Below, in pieces: positions 21,924 to 34,545 of a stretch of DNA of 64,000 bases (its first letter is position 1; each line of letters starts with the position of its first letter). Source of the stretch: Gymnopilus junonius (lineage: Eukaryota > Basidiomycota > Agaricomycetes > Agaricales > Galerinaceae); the NCBI GenBank assembly GCA_015501075.1, contig JADNYJ010000048.1, positions 62,001-126,000 of the forward strand. The letters are read 5' to 3'. The notes under the pieces were generated by a model. The model made no database searches and was not told the DNA's origin. It saw only the letters and a list, made by a program, of their open reading frames with translations. Position numbers and translations under genes: made by a program.

Positions 21924-24285
21924 TCACAATTTAGCAGGCGGGACCTTTCTATGCAAGGCTAAATCAACGATCTCTCCCATAGCGGTCACAGCTTCTTCTT
22001 CAGATGTTCTCCCTATGACCTGAATAGATATCGGTGCGCCTGCAAACTTGGCAGGTTCATCTATAAGACAAAGAAGACTATGTAAGTTCGAAAGTTCAGA
22101 GGTAATCATGGAGCCAACTTACAAAAGTCATAAGCTGCTTCATCCAGATCTGAGAAAAATTCATGAGGAGGCTTTTTCACGTCCAGAGCTGGATCAACAA
22201 AGAGGCCTGTTGGACAGACGAGGGTTGTATAATTGAGCGCGTTCCATATCATAGTGTAACTTGGCGGTCTAAAGAAAGAACCGTTAAGTACGATGGAAGG
22301 AGACAGTTAATGTTCACATCACTTACATGTTATTCTTTCCATGTGGTGGGGCGACGAACGGAGCGCACGGGGAGATTATCGCATCGACAGGTCGTCCAGT
22401 ACCTGTCAAAGCAATACTAGCGTTCCAATAATCAAGGTATTCCTGCCGCAGCTCACGCATTTTGTGCTGTTCTTGCCATAATTCAAATGCTGAAAGGGCG
22501 GGAGGCAATGGTCGATCTTCTGGTATATCAATCGCTAGAAGGTTAAGGTCATCTAAAGCAGGATCCATAGCGGAGATGACGGGTTCTCCAGAAAGTATGG
22601 TAGCCATTGAGAAGTCCTGTGCAGCTCCAGCACCGCAGATGGCCCACTTAAATATATGCAGTTCCTTCCGTCAGATAGTGGGGTGAAAAGAGAGCAAATT
22701 ACCAACCAATGTTTCACCGATTTCTGCATGTTTATGGGGTTTCCAATCGATTACTACAATAGTATCTTAAGTATGCATGGATGGTTGATGATATTATCCG
22801 GCTTACCCTGGTGACCGGCAGAGAGGAGCGCTTGCTTCGTTTGTTCCAGGGCTCTCATGACGGGCGGATGAGGTAAGATGAATTCATCATGCCACATAAA
22901 GGCAAAACAGAGGTACTTCCCATCCCCGTGATCGGCCAGCCTATACTCCTCTTCATTCCAGGGTTTCTTCATTGCCAACGGATCTTTGAGCCAAGGTTTT
23001 TCGCTTAATACACTTTTCATGAAATTTCTTATCCCGCCGAGACTATTACACAATGGTCCAAGGCTGGAAAGGACGGAATCTTGACCTTCAAGTGCGTTGA
23101 CGCATCCTGCATAAGGTATGCGTCCGTAAGAGGGGCAGAGAGCGTACAATCCATTGAAGGCAGCAGGAACACGGATAGACCTGATAAACACACCAGATGA
23201 GATGGTAAAAAGAAAACTCGCACTGCATACCCTGCAATATCTGATCCAACGCCTGCAAATGATTCGAAGAAAGGTTACTGCCAAAGAAACTTTACATTTT
23301 TTGAGTATTCACCTAATGGGCTGCCTTTGAGTGCTGGAAGCATTCGCTGTCATCAGTCTGGTTATGAAAGATTGTTATAGCAATGGCACACCGATCAGCG
23401 CGCCTTCTCCGCCGGAGGAGCCACCGGAAGTAAGAGAGTGGTTGTATGGATTAAGGGTACGCCCGAATATGTGATTGTACGTTTCCACCCACTATGATTG
23501 CAATTGCGTCGGCATAAAGATAGGTAAGCAAATGAAAGAAAATTAAGGGCTCACCATGAGCGTCTGTGGAACGTTGGTTTTCACATATAGAACAGCCCCG
23601 CATGACTCTAGGATATCGGCGAGAACGGAGTTGCTGGCAGCATATCGACCGATGTAAGAAATGTAGCCTGCTCGATAAGAGGGTGCGACAGGCCTTGAAG
23701 TATATAAATATCTTACCAATAGTAGACTCTAAGCCCTTGATGTTAATTTGATCTTTCAACGATATCGGAAGTCCTAAGGCGGTGATAAGCACGGAGTCAA
23801 AGAATGACCGAAAAGACAGCACCGTGAAGAGGACCAACCACCTTTCCTGTCCTTCTCAAATGTTCATCCAGCTCTGCAGCACGCTGAAGGCTCTGTCGAC
23901 GAATATCTCAGTGAGACAGTTCACCTGAAAGAGTTGACGCGTCAGCACAGAACTTCGATCACAAAGCGCAGTGGAATTTCTACAAGCTGATGAGCAATGA
24001 CGGCCCTCTTCGAAAACGCAGTTGTGACATCTACTGCAGACCAAGTGCCCTTTGCCATTTCTTCAGAAGCATATCCACGCCAGTATTTGTGATTTCAATT
24101 TCTCTGTCACTGAGCAAGCCACATGTCTCTGGGAATTCAATAACGTTCAGGGTCTCCTTGGATGGGGGTTTGTGAGCATCCATTCTTGGGTATCGTCGAT
24201 GCCTGGTGTTCCTTTTCTCCGCGGCAAGCCGTTGCCATGACTTGACTTCAGTGTTTAAGGCGCGCTCGACAGTTTGCGAACTCAT
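21924..24285 (-). CDS. Amidase signature enzyme (acetamidase-like), 12 exons, two apparent frameshifts
   Basis: Exons (minus): 24285-23984, 23934-23823, 23773-23717, 23667-23555, 23491-23392, 23333-23313, 23252-23231, 23180-22807, 22753-22707, 22646-22327, 22268-22123, 22060-21924. The protein shows the amidase Ser-cisSer-Lys set: the Lys in LPISLKDQ, the GGSSGGEGAL loop and SDIAGSIRVP. The family hydrolyses amides to acid and ammonia and is usually cytosolic. Two exons are only 21 and 22 nt. Exons 1 and 2 each need one extra base, at a T run (24058-24060) and at the GG of 23889-23890, to keep the conserved frame; everything downstream is intact. The intron after exon 9 has an unusual GTTGGT donor. 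The gene is either recently broken or carries assembly errors. Confidence 0.85.
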
Positions 24286-25726
24286 GGCTTTAATGCAGAA
24301 AAAAGGTAAGGCGTAGATACCTGGGAAATACGGAAAGCTATCAAAGATAGGGGTGCACTCACTTATATAAGCCCTTGCGCTTCTGATGAGAACGGGAATA
24401 GGGCGTCAAAATCAAAGATACGGGTTATAGGAGTTTTCTTAATCAATCTGCCTATTGTTATACAAGAAGGAAAAAGGGATCAAATGGAAGATAAGAAGAG
24501 GTAAGCATGCATTGATTCCAACTCGTTTACGAGAAAGAGGACGCCGTACGATTTATAGATAAAGATAGGCAATGCAGGAACATCGAAACCCTTCCCCGTT
24601 CGCCGCCTTGTCACCTGTTGGTCATAGCTCCAATATCATCTAGGGATGCAAATTAGGAAGACAAAGATGAAGTGTCGGGATTCCACTTCAGTTCCTGCCT
24701 GAATCTTATGTCGTGTGATGCTCGGGGCCTTTGAAGAGCTGGCGAGGTTCCGGCAGAATAGTAATTAAAGCCGTGGGAAGCCTGATATTCGAAGTGGATG
24801 AGGCGGTACTGGTAGCCTGAAAGTAAACATGGCATTGTTTCAATGGAAGACCATCGCACTTGGTAAGCTGGGCAGCTGTTTCATGCCGTAAACTTTGTTC
24901 GGCAGTCGATTCGCCGGAAGGTGAGGCTGGTGAGGGTTGAATGATCCCGTAGTCGGTCCGAAAATTGAATTCCGTCCTGCAGAAGGTACCATTGGTTGGT
25001 TCATGCAAATCAGTGAGCTAGAAAACATTGACTCCAAATTTAAGGAAATTAGACTCACTTATGGTGCAGCAAAGTATTCATTCGTCATGGAAACTTAAAC
25101 GTCAGCTTGGCCAGAGGTGGAAAGAGCATGTCGTGAACCTAAGCTGGAAGACAGTGCGTATTATCCCCGTGTACATCAGAGAATGACAGACCAGTTAGTA
25201 AGCTAGATACGCCCAAGTATCCAGGAAGGGTACGGGGCAAAGATGTGCCCGAGGCACTTAATTGACCAAGAAGTCAAGGAAATGGCAGGTGGATGAATAA
25301 GAGAAGAGGATAGCGTTGATTGTCAGACAAAGCAGTATCATTTGGCATATCGGACTTTGATAACAGACTAATAGCAAAACGTAAGGGCTTACCTGAAACG
25401 GGGTATGAAAAGGCCTGCAAAGGGAAGATACGATAAGATAACGCAGTATATGGGCGAAAAATTCCTACGTGAACATAAATGATCAGGATAGGCCAACGGG
25501 GGATCCAACACCATCAAGTACGCAAACGTAAGTAAACCTCCCTTCGAACAGGACATCTGCTGATTCTCCGACATCGGCCAGAACTAATTGCATTAGATTA
25601 TTTAGATATCAATATCCAGTGCGACCAACAAATCACAGAGGAAGACTTACTTCTACTCCAAGAGCCCCGGGACGTATATAGTCCCTATCCTCCCTTGGCG
25701 CTTAGGTATTCGTTAAGCGCGGAAAC
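24286..25726. other. Mostly unassigned region; possible minus-strand exon at 24706-25012
   Basis: A minus-strand open stretch from about 25012 to 24706 (about 100 residues, rich in Pro, Ser and Thr) is preceded by a plausible intron (about 25012-25058, GTGAGT to CTAG). No start exon could be joined to it without meeting a stop, and no domain is recognised. The sequence from 25100 to 25726 holds a TATATA motif near 25671 and no gene I can support. Confidence 0.3.
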
Positions 25727-26311
25727 GTGAGCCTGGAAGCCAAGGCGCACACCCAGGCGTACCTCTATGCACAGGCTCAGTCCTCTGCATTAGACCTCCA
25801 CCTGCCCAAAGTGTACGACGTCTTCAACGATGGGGCCGGCAGCACGTATTTGGTTATGGAGTACATCCCTACGCCGTCATTCCATGCTTGGATCTTCGAG
25901 CCTGACCTCTCCGCCGAGGAGCACACACGCCCGCGCTGATGTCGCCAGTCGACGCAATCGCCAATACCGTCGAGGTGTTGCTTCTTCCTGAAGGGGAATG
26001 GGATCAGCCCCATAGGCAGTGGATACAATGCAACGTCGATCAGGACGACCTCAAGACAGCGTCTCCTTTGAGACCGAGGCTTGTCTCCTCTGTCTCTCCG
26101 ATGTTTCTCTCAAGAACTTCCTCTGGGACTCTCGGTGAACGGACGGGTCTGGATGGTCGACTGCCAGCAAGTAAACGTCCGTCCGCATTCTTTTGCTAGC
26201 TTTTACTTCCACAATACCACTGATCCATTCGTGGGTGCAGTTGCCAAGAAGATCAGCTTCCTGTCTCCTCGCAACTCAATCTTCTACAGTCAGCAGCCTG
26301 CATTGTCTTGA
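25727..26311 (+). pseudogene. Aminoglycoside-phosphotransferase/kinase-like gene remnant
   Basis: The first stretch (25727-25939) reads like the N-lobe end of fungal APH-type kinases: an EAKAHTQAYLYAQ helix, LPKVYDVF, and the hinge-like STYLVMEYIP. Later pieces resemble the catalytic part: an SDVSLKNF segment near 26095 and WMVDCQQVNVRPHSF near 26150, occupying the place of the usual VIDFE...LPPSF. The pieces lie in different frames, with shifts near 25940, 26060 and 26120 and no good introns between them. The invariant Asp-Phe of the metal-binding motif appears as Asp-Cys. I read this as a decayed gene. An intact multi-exon gene is less likely. Confidence 0.5.
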
Positions 26312-27314
26312 AACGTGTAGAAACGTGTAGTTTCAGCATCGCGACTCAAGCTTGCCTAATGATCTGAAAGAGCTTACCTTATGTGAAGAGGCAGAAAGTA
26401 GATACTTAATAATGGAGTTTGATAGAGTATCACAATGCAGGTAGTCTTGAAGAGACGGTCACTTAGTATTTGACAAGTGATCTATCATTCTCTTCTTCCA
26501 CCTAGCAAGACAGCTTGTTTCTGATTCTGCTAGAAGACTCCCGGGGATACTTTAGCACCGGCGCCTGAGGCCTGAATATTCGCTTATTTCATAGGTCTTC
26601 TCAGACCAAATAGAACCGGTTTAATCTCGACATTGAAGAAACAGAACTATGGGTATTTCCAGCTTTAAATACTATTCATTATGTATTTCGACATATGTTG
26701 ATTAGTGGACATCAACACAGGGGAACCTTGGATCGTTCTTTTGTTCCTGTCCCTCTCTTGATTCCTCCGACATAACGCACATACATGTAGCCTGTCAACT
26801 AAAGAGCGGAAATAATGAATGCCGCCTTAGAGCCACATTGGACTACTACTTGCGTCTACCCGATCAACTATTGAATAATTTGACATGGCTGCCTGCCAAT
26901 TCAACGGCATTATCTAATGCGTGGTGAATGGGAGGAGTCGTTAAACCGGTAAGGCATGTACAACCTTGTCAGCTATTCAATGAAACTAAAAAGATGAGCA
27001 GCTTCATAGAGGGCTTGGTGGCGGGACTTGATTCGACTTTGGTCTTAAAATCCGGCATTTCCACGTCGTACTCACGTTACTTTTCAGCGCAACAATTAGC
27101 ACGTGAGAGTGTCAGTTAAGAAATACAAATATACATCATGATTGGTATTTAATTCGCGCCTCCACTAGGCCTTCACATCTATCTAAGAAAAACCCTGTCC
27201 GGTTTCGCTCTCGCCGGGGAAAGAAAATCCCCCAGCGTTTTAATATCTCGCCGTCTCCCATATACACCCACCCTAACGAATCCTATGAATTGGAATCTAG
27301 ATATTCCCGCGTTT
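26312..27314. other. Intergenic, nothing recognised
   Basis: One kilobase between the kinase-like remnant and the 3' end of the transporter gene. A short direct repeat (GAAACGTGTA twice near 26311-26330) is present. No gene, RNA or transposon ends were seen. Confidence 0.5.
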
Positions 27315-29921
27315 TCATGAAAGATGCGCAGCGGCGGCAGCCTTAGCTTTCTTCACCCGAATCTCCTCAGCAAGGACCTGATCAGGATCACGGCCTTTGA
27401 CTTCAGGCAGGAGGAGTGATATGACTGTTTAACGAACATAGGATCAGCTATCCAGTCAGAAAAAAATATATAAAGGCAGTTAAACGCACATGCACCGACG
27501 ATACAGCACCCAAAGAAAACTATCAAAAAAATAGATAAATGAGTCAGTAAATAGAGGAAGGAATATGACGGCAGAGAGATACGCACTCCACAAGACATTG
27601 GCCGTTCCAATCCTGCTCGTGAGTGTGTTGAACACCAATGCGGAAATGATAGCGCCCGCTTTTCCACACGCCGCTGAGAGACCGTGTGCAGCAGCTTTGA
27701 ATTTCGTAGGGAATACTATTAGAAGAACGGAAACATAATCAGAGACGGAAGGAAATAAATGGTTAGGAAGAGGAGTGTACCTTCTGCTGGATAACACTAG
27801 CAGCGCGAGGTGGACAAAACGCTCAGGAATGTAAATTCAAAATATCGAGTTCAAAAACTTACATATGTGGTCCTGTGAAAACGGTCGTTAGCCATGACTC
27901 GACAACTGAAATGAAATAGTGTGCTTACGCGTTCGCACCAAAGTTGAAGAAAAATTGTAGACAAGCGAAGCAGGCGATGAACCCAACGTGCGATAAGGAG
28001 TCGAATTTGCCTGCGAGGACACCCACTATTACACAAATGGAACGTAATATCAACAAGGCTATGAGAAAGAAAAAGAAAGGAAACAAGACGTACGGAATAA
28101 CGCGGCGATCAAGAATCCTTGGATTTGAATCCATTTCCTTCCGAGATACTCAATCGTGAGGACGGTGGCATAATAACCTGAAGTGCTTGGTAAGGAATCC
28201 GAATACTGAAATATAAAGGACGAGGAGGCTTACCTGGGACGAAACCGAGAGCAGTGATGATCATGCCACCAACGGAAATCTTGTACAACTTATACCAGGG
28301 CGTTCCCGATTTACCAGCGAATCCGATCTCCTGGAGGACGATGTTCTGGTTCAAGTTGATGCCGTAAAACCTATAGAGTGAAGGTAAGTATAGATGAGCG
28401 AGATAGCTGAAATAGGAGGAAAGTGAGAACGTACGCGATATCGAGCAGGAACCAGCAAGCGCATGTGGCAAAGAGGATCTTGAAGTGCTCCCATTCCGAG
28501 AAATACTGGAAGAATTCTGTTGCAAATCAATCACGTCAATATTCGACATTTGACGTTCACAGAGCAATCTACAGAAATCGAGATGCATGCACACCTTGGA
28601 AATAGGCAGGAGAGGGACCCTCAGCTGTCAACTCGTCCCCCCGCACCTGGACGCTTTGCTTCTCATTGACCAAGCTTGGCTCCTTGCTAGCGTCCGACGC
28701 AGGCGTGCCAGTACCACTCTTTTGATCTTGGATCTGTTGCCTCTCCTCTTGCGCTCGCTGTTCCATCTTCAACTTGGAGATATCATCCAGCTCGTTACCA
28801 TCTTCAGATTGTTCTTGCTTCTGAGACGCCTTGTAACGCGTTGATTCGGGAAGGGTGAGACGTTGGTATAGGGTGGCTGCTGCTGGTATTAGAGAGATGC
28901 CAATGACGATACGCCATACTAGAGAGACAACGCAAAGGAGGAAAAAGTAAGAAAGAGACCGAGTAATGACAGAGTTCAAGTTAAAAAATCGCACCTCCAT
29001 CAACTTTTGACGTCTTCCCTTCAACATCCATCACGTGCTTATAGCATTCCAGAACGATGATGGTCGCCAAGCTTCCGACAAAATTACCCCATCCCTGATT
29101 CGAAAAAATGTACGCCAGCATCGTCCCTCGCTTTCTGAGGTTCGCGCGGTCGGAGGTGATTGAAGCAGACATAGGATAATCGCCCCAATACCGATCCCAA
29201 GAAGGATACGGAAACATCCAAGGTAGATGAGGCAGGCGTCGGGCGAGAGGGTTCCGGTGGGGGTGGTGATGGTCAGTATTGTGCCGAGCATGATTAACAT
29301 TAATTCTTTGCCGTCTATTTGTGAAAAGGTCAGTGGAAATTCAGACGAGGCAATTATGGATAAGACTCACAGACTGCTTTTCGTCCGTAAGCATCGGCGG
29401 CGTAACCTATAATGTCAATGCTTGAGAATTTACTGGATAAATATGTGATGCTTCTCCTAACCGAATCCGAATTGACCAATGACACTGCCAATGTTGGTAC
29501 CAGCTTTAAGGAAGCCTTGGAGGTTGTTTGGGAGGCTATGACCGCCATAAAGTCTAAATTGGAGCATCGTAGCAACGGCTACGGGGAAAAGTAAGTACGG
29601 AGACTACGATATCGGATGCACAATGTGCAAAGTGACGTACGTTGATGATGAAAAGGTCGTAGGCTGCGGATCAACGCCGAGGTAAGCACAAGACCAGAAA
29701 AATAAGCAAGGAACTTTGATTTACCATCTAAGAAGAAACCAACCTGAGAGAAAATGTATGATTAGCATCGAATAGGAAAAGGCGTAGAAAGGACGCACAC
29801 CAGCGATACCCAACAGTTTTATCTCTGTCATTGTCAGCATAAACGGTGGCCGACGGTCATTATTCTCGAAGTCCTCCAGCGCAGCTCTATTGCGCGGTGC
29901 CTCTTGTAGTCTTTCCGTCAT
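27315..29921 (-). CDS. High-affinity phosphate:H+ symporter, PHO84-type MFS transporter
   Basis: About 13 exons, starting MTERLQEAP at 29921 and ending [12 protein letters not shown] at 27315. Blocks in order: a first TM region with [42 protein letters not shown] (shown here across exon joins), [12 protein letters not shown], a long Gln/Glu-rich cytoplasmic loop (about 28860-28620) typical between TM6 and TM7, [35 protein letters not shown], and GAIISAL. This is the phosphate:H+ symporter family of the plasma membrane, which imports inorganic phosphate. One base is missing at the conserved GIGGDYPMSA: the run at 29183-29186 has four C where five would keep frame. Everything else splices cleanly. 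Either an assembly error or a very recent null allele. Confidence 0.88.
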
Positions 29922-32032
29922 CGTATATGATATCCTGGGTAATCAAACAAATTGCGATCGAAAGAAAGAAAGCAGAAGAAAAGGATCGAAGAGCAAAAGA
30001 ATGAGCTGAAGAAGAGGGATCCCTCAGCAGGGTGGGTGGAGGTGGTGGAGAAGAGGAGAGATAGTGGTCGTGTGCGCTTTAATTATGAGGTCAAAACTTA
30101 CTGTCTCCCCGGTTGGAAATGGATGGCGGTGGGAACGGTACCAACGTTCGTAGTGTCGGCTAGATCTCCTTACCCGATCGTTCATGGCTGAGATTTGTTG
30201 CAGAGCCGAAAATTGCCGAGAGGACAAGGTTGGCGCTCGTAATGATTTCTTTGAAATTCGAGCGTCTAAAAAAGGAGGTTTCCTTGAGACACATCCTCCT
30301 TTCAACGATTTTCTGTATTGCAACCTTTCCTTGACGCGCCAGGAGAGGGTTTATTGAGAAAGATAGTCGGTCCGAGTTGGGCGGCTTTTCGGCCACTAGA
30401 TAGCCGGTCCTATATTTAAATCTCGATCGACGAACGTGCGTAATGGTAGTGGCTGCCCAAAGCTAGCAGGCGGCTGTGAAAGACCTTCCTTCCTCGAAGA
30501 CCACCGCGAACTCGGTCAGACGACCTTATCCACAAGATATCTCTCACATCGTGTGACTAGCATGCTCTTAGTCTACCTTTTTTATTCGATTGTTGGAAGT
30601 TGCTTGAACAATCCGACCGCCGTCAGGATCCCGCCTAGTTGCCCCAAGTCATGATGGTCGAGGTCAGTCTCGACTCTAGTTGGACTGTGAAACTCGGGCT
30701 CAGCACCAGAATATGGATCTGACTCTACAACTGTCACCTGGGATTTGAAATAGAGGACGATATCGATCTTGTAACAAGCCTTGTCTAGTTGTTGGGGTTA
30801 AAAGACCGCTCTGATTCGTCTTCAGTTAACCAGTATCTCACTTCGAGAGACCCGCCTTTGATCACTCTAGTCTTCAGATCATTTTCCTTTGAATTAGCTC
30901 GACGGATTTACTCTGTCATAGGTCTCTCAGAAACAAACTCTCCCTGTGTAGCACAACGTCGTCTCATGTGCTTGAGTTGTAATCGTTCCCGTTTCGTCAG
31001 TGCTTTCTGCTTCAATGAAGAAATGGAATTTATAGATGAGAATGTGACCTGCGACCTCTTTGCTGTGTGCTTAGGCTAAGAGGGCGTCTTCCTAGGAAAA
31101 TAGAGGACGACTTGGGGAAAAAAATATGATGGGGAAAACGTTTAAATACTTTCCTGCATCTTTGTTAATGAGCAATATAAAGGTATATTCTTGATATGGA
31201 GGATTCACTACTAATGCTACGTGTATCCGGCCATAAATCCTGAGAATATCTTCCGCTGGCCAGGGGTTCTTGATTCAAAAGACGGATGAACAATTGAAAG
31301 TATCCCGGGCAGAGCACTGCGGTTCTCAATGCAAGTCCATGGAATGTTGTAACGCTGCTTTAGGCAATTACAAATTCAAAATCAAAATCAACGCGAACGC
31401 GGAAGCTAAGGTGTGGAGGCATCAATCCCCATGAATTTCCATAGACGCGAAGCACAAAGCCAATTCGCCCTTCATATATCCAAGAAACGCGCACGTTACA
31501 CAGGTTTAAAAATCAGCGCAGAGGTAAGAGGAATATTATTTCCAAATTAGGGCCAGCCTTCTCTTTCCTCAGGTGTATACATCACTGATTTACATTTACG
31601 TGTGCCTCATAGAAGTCCAGAAGGTCATTAACTTCGGAGAGATATTGTCTCCGCCTAGGGATTCTCTGTCGTTAATGCCTTCTGCAGAAGCCGAACTTGG
31701 GATTTTACGCGTGACGTGAAGTCGAGATCAAGTGTATTTCGAAAACTGGCCCGGCGAAGGCAGGTTTCGACCTTGGCGTCTACAAATTACAACGATGCAG
31801 CATCATGTGAACGGTGCTTCGAGGGGTCGAACGTGTCCATGTAATCCGCCTACGACTGATTCTTGAGCCTTTCGCCTCGTCTCATGATGGGATTCCTGAC
31901 CTCTCTCAGAAGAGAATCCATGGTCTATGAAGAAGAAATGAATCAATATAATTGTTGTCTTGAAACGGGTGTTCCATTACGTAGAAACTGTTTGGGTGGA
32001 CCTATCTCGAACGTGGGTTGAGTTGGAAAGAG
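29922..32032. other. Intergenic, no gene recognised
   Basis: Two kilobases between the divergent transporter (minus) and secreted-protein gene (plus), so both promoters should lie here. A purine-rich GAAAGAAAG stretch near 29960-30010 is visible. Short ORFs show no domain or clean intron structure. Confidence 0.5.
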
Positions 32033-32082
32033 TATAAAGGTCGTCGAGGAATTGCGAAAGGATTCAAACCAGCATAGCAAGC

Positions 32083-32605
32083 ATGCAATTCACCACTTTG
32101 ACCTTGAAGATCGTCAGCGCCTTGGCTCTCGCCCGAGTCGTTGCTGCCACCCCTACTCCGGTACTGCGCGTTTTTTGGCCCTCTCTTTCTCTTTTGCTTA
32201 TTTTATCTTCCCTAGGACGTGGCTACCAAGGTCGTCACCATCGAGGAGATGAAGGACTGGTTGGCCAACACCGACGCAGAGCTCACCTTCGCCGGCAACG
32301 CCGTCAATGTCACCAGCCTTTCCGCCTTGGAACCGGACGAGGATACAGTCGTTGTTTACTGCACGACTTTGACCAGCAATGGAAGGTTCTGCGGTGGAAG
32401 GTGTACCGTCTACCAGGGTCTGAACAACTGCATTAGCGCACCCGACACGAACTGCATTTCTTCAACCAGGAACATTGCTACGTGCACCCAGAGGAACTGT
32501 CAGTCCTGCAGGGACCTTTTCCCGTGCTCAAGGCCCCTCGACGATAACTTCTGCGCCGCCCCTGGAGTAGTTTCCTTTGCAGCTTGTAGGTTTTCGTTTA
32601 CTTGA
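32083..32605 (+). CDS. Small secreted cysteine-rich protein, copy 2
   Basis: Exons 32083-32160 and 32216-32605 (55-nt phase-0 intron at the same place as in the other copies). Signal peptide TLKIVSALALARVVAAT, then VTIEEMKDWLANTDAELTFAG and ten cysteines spaced x9, x3 (CGGRC), x8, x7, x9, x4, x2, x5, x8. It is the most divergent of the three family members. The unspliced end adds a CRFSFT tail. An optional second intron (GTAGGT at about 32587 to CAG at about 32641) would end the protein at SFAA, closer in length to the paralogues. TATA box at 32033-32038. Function unknown; secretion is inferred. Confidence 0.82.
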
Positions 32606-34545
32606 AACTCGTCTTTCCACTACAACTTACGTCTTCCCTCAGAATTGTCTTTGCTGAATCCGCGGCTCAAGGAGGTGAAGGAAGGTAGTATTATTCCCAG
32701 AGGGAATCGTAGCTAGTGGCCGTATGTTGGGTAGAAGGACTGTTGGATGACTCATGCGTCAATAAAGCATATTTCGATTGTCGTTTTGTGCCTTTTTGCA
32801 AGTCAATGACACTAACGCCTTTCCGTAAGAATAAATTTAGTCATCGTCGTGCAATACGACAGGTTATGAAGACGCACGGCTGGGGTGGGAATCGTCATTC
32901 CAGTATGACACAGCCATTACAAGCAGATATTCCGAAGAAAAATAGAGAGGACTGACGCCATGAAAAGTCAGGTATCGATTTCAGTGAACATAGGGTGAAA
33001 TATATTTAAGATGAGTCAAAGTACTCCCGTATGTATGAGAGCAATCACTGTACGCGACTGTCCGTCAATGCCGATTACTCTGCACAAGTTTGGACACAAA
33101 GAGCTTCAAATGTAACACCCCAAAAGACTAAGCCATCGAAAAACAAGATCCCATCGGTCGCGGAGTCACCACGTCTCTATGCCGAGTATAAAAGAAGGGA
33201 ATTGATCAATCAGATAAGCCAAGATAAGAGCGTCCAGCCTCAGGTAGCAAAATATTTCAAAAGGATTGTCAACAAATGAAATGGGCGTGTTCAATGAGCT
33301 AACATACAGTAGAAAATAAGCCAGATTATCAGGAGTTGCGACACAAGTCCGAGAAGCACAGGAGTGCAGCATCTAGATTGCAACTACGACCACTATTTTG
33401 TTAACCTTTAGGAGCGAGAGTGTCCCAGCCAAATACCTAGATGCAAGAGGCTCCTTGAAGGTGTGTATTATTAATCGTACTCATTTCCTTGCGACAACTG
33501 AGAAAAATTAGTTTAGAAGTCAGCAAAAAATATTCGAAAACGACCAAAGCGATAGATAGAAACGAACGAGGAAGATAGTAATCTTCAGAATCCGGGGAAG
33601 ATGGACTCAGTTCAAGACAATAGGGCGGCACTCTAGATTGAAAATTTCAAAGCAACCAAGCACCCACGGGTGCGTAGATTAGGGACTGATAATAGTGACG
33701 TTAGAGCATAGTTCAAATAGCCTGAGATCGCCACAGACCACTGGTGGAGGAAATGACAACGCTAACGTGAAGGAGAAACCCAAAGCGTGGCATGCGTATT
33801 ATGGACGCGTGACGTCAGTGTATAACTATTCATCGGAATCAACCGTTCCAACCGGAGTGCTCAAAGGATGTTTTCCTCTAATTTAAATAAGGCTACGATA
33901 ACACAAAGATGTTGACTGTTATACGCGTTATAGTACAGTAAGATACACGCAGGCCCGTACTTTCTTTCTAATTTTTTTCTGGCCTTTCAACACGGACTCA
34001 CTGTGGACTCAGCCTCTCCTTACCTGGGTTAGGGAAGGACTCAATTACCGCATGGGTTGATAAAATGTTCAGGATTCTCCTCCCTTTGCCTTTCCTGAGA
34101 GGACTTTGTAAAGTTTGAATGGACAATGTGATTGGAATGTGATGGCGATTTGAAAGCAAGGTCGGAGAGCTGTAGGCAGGGTGAGCATCTCGGAGTGATT
34201 ACACATAACTCATCTTAGTTTAACCTATTTCATACATAACATCAGTAAGCCGCACAGGCATAGCTTAGTGAGATGAATAAAGTGGTGCGCTTTTAGAACT
34301 ACCCACCTTGCGATCAAGTGTCAAACTTCGACAGTTCAGGAAAGAATTCACGTGGCCAACTGACGGCCCTGGGTAATCAAAATCGCCCAAAGACGAGTGG
34401 TTAGAGCATGTCGTAATGCACAGACGTCACTCGCACTTCTCTTCTTCCACGATATAGTATAAAATACATTGCGAAACTCACATTGAAGCATTTCCAAGTT
34501 CCACCCATCTAACTCTCAGTCATCAACCAGACAACCAATACAGAC
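32606..34545. other. Intergenic, no gene supported
   Basis: Downstream of the secreted-protein gene and upstream of the reductase. An 82-residue plus-strand frame at 33031-33279, ending in a basic helix-like stretch, is not supported by a domain, intron or paralogue. TATAAAA at 34458-34464 lies 82 bp before the reductase ATG and is its likely TATA box. Confidence 0.5.

Noticed and set aside
24058..24060. Unrecognised intron explaining the amidase frame change
   Set aside because: No GT/AG pair removes or adds the required bases without deleting conserved residues; a one-base homopolymer change fits better.
33031..33279. 82-residue plus-strand ORF
   Set aside because: No signal peptide, domain, intron or paralogue in the window, and chance cannot be excluded.
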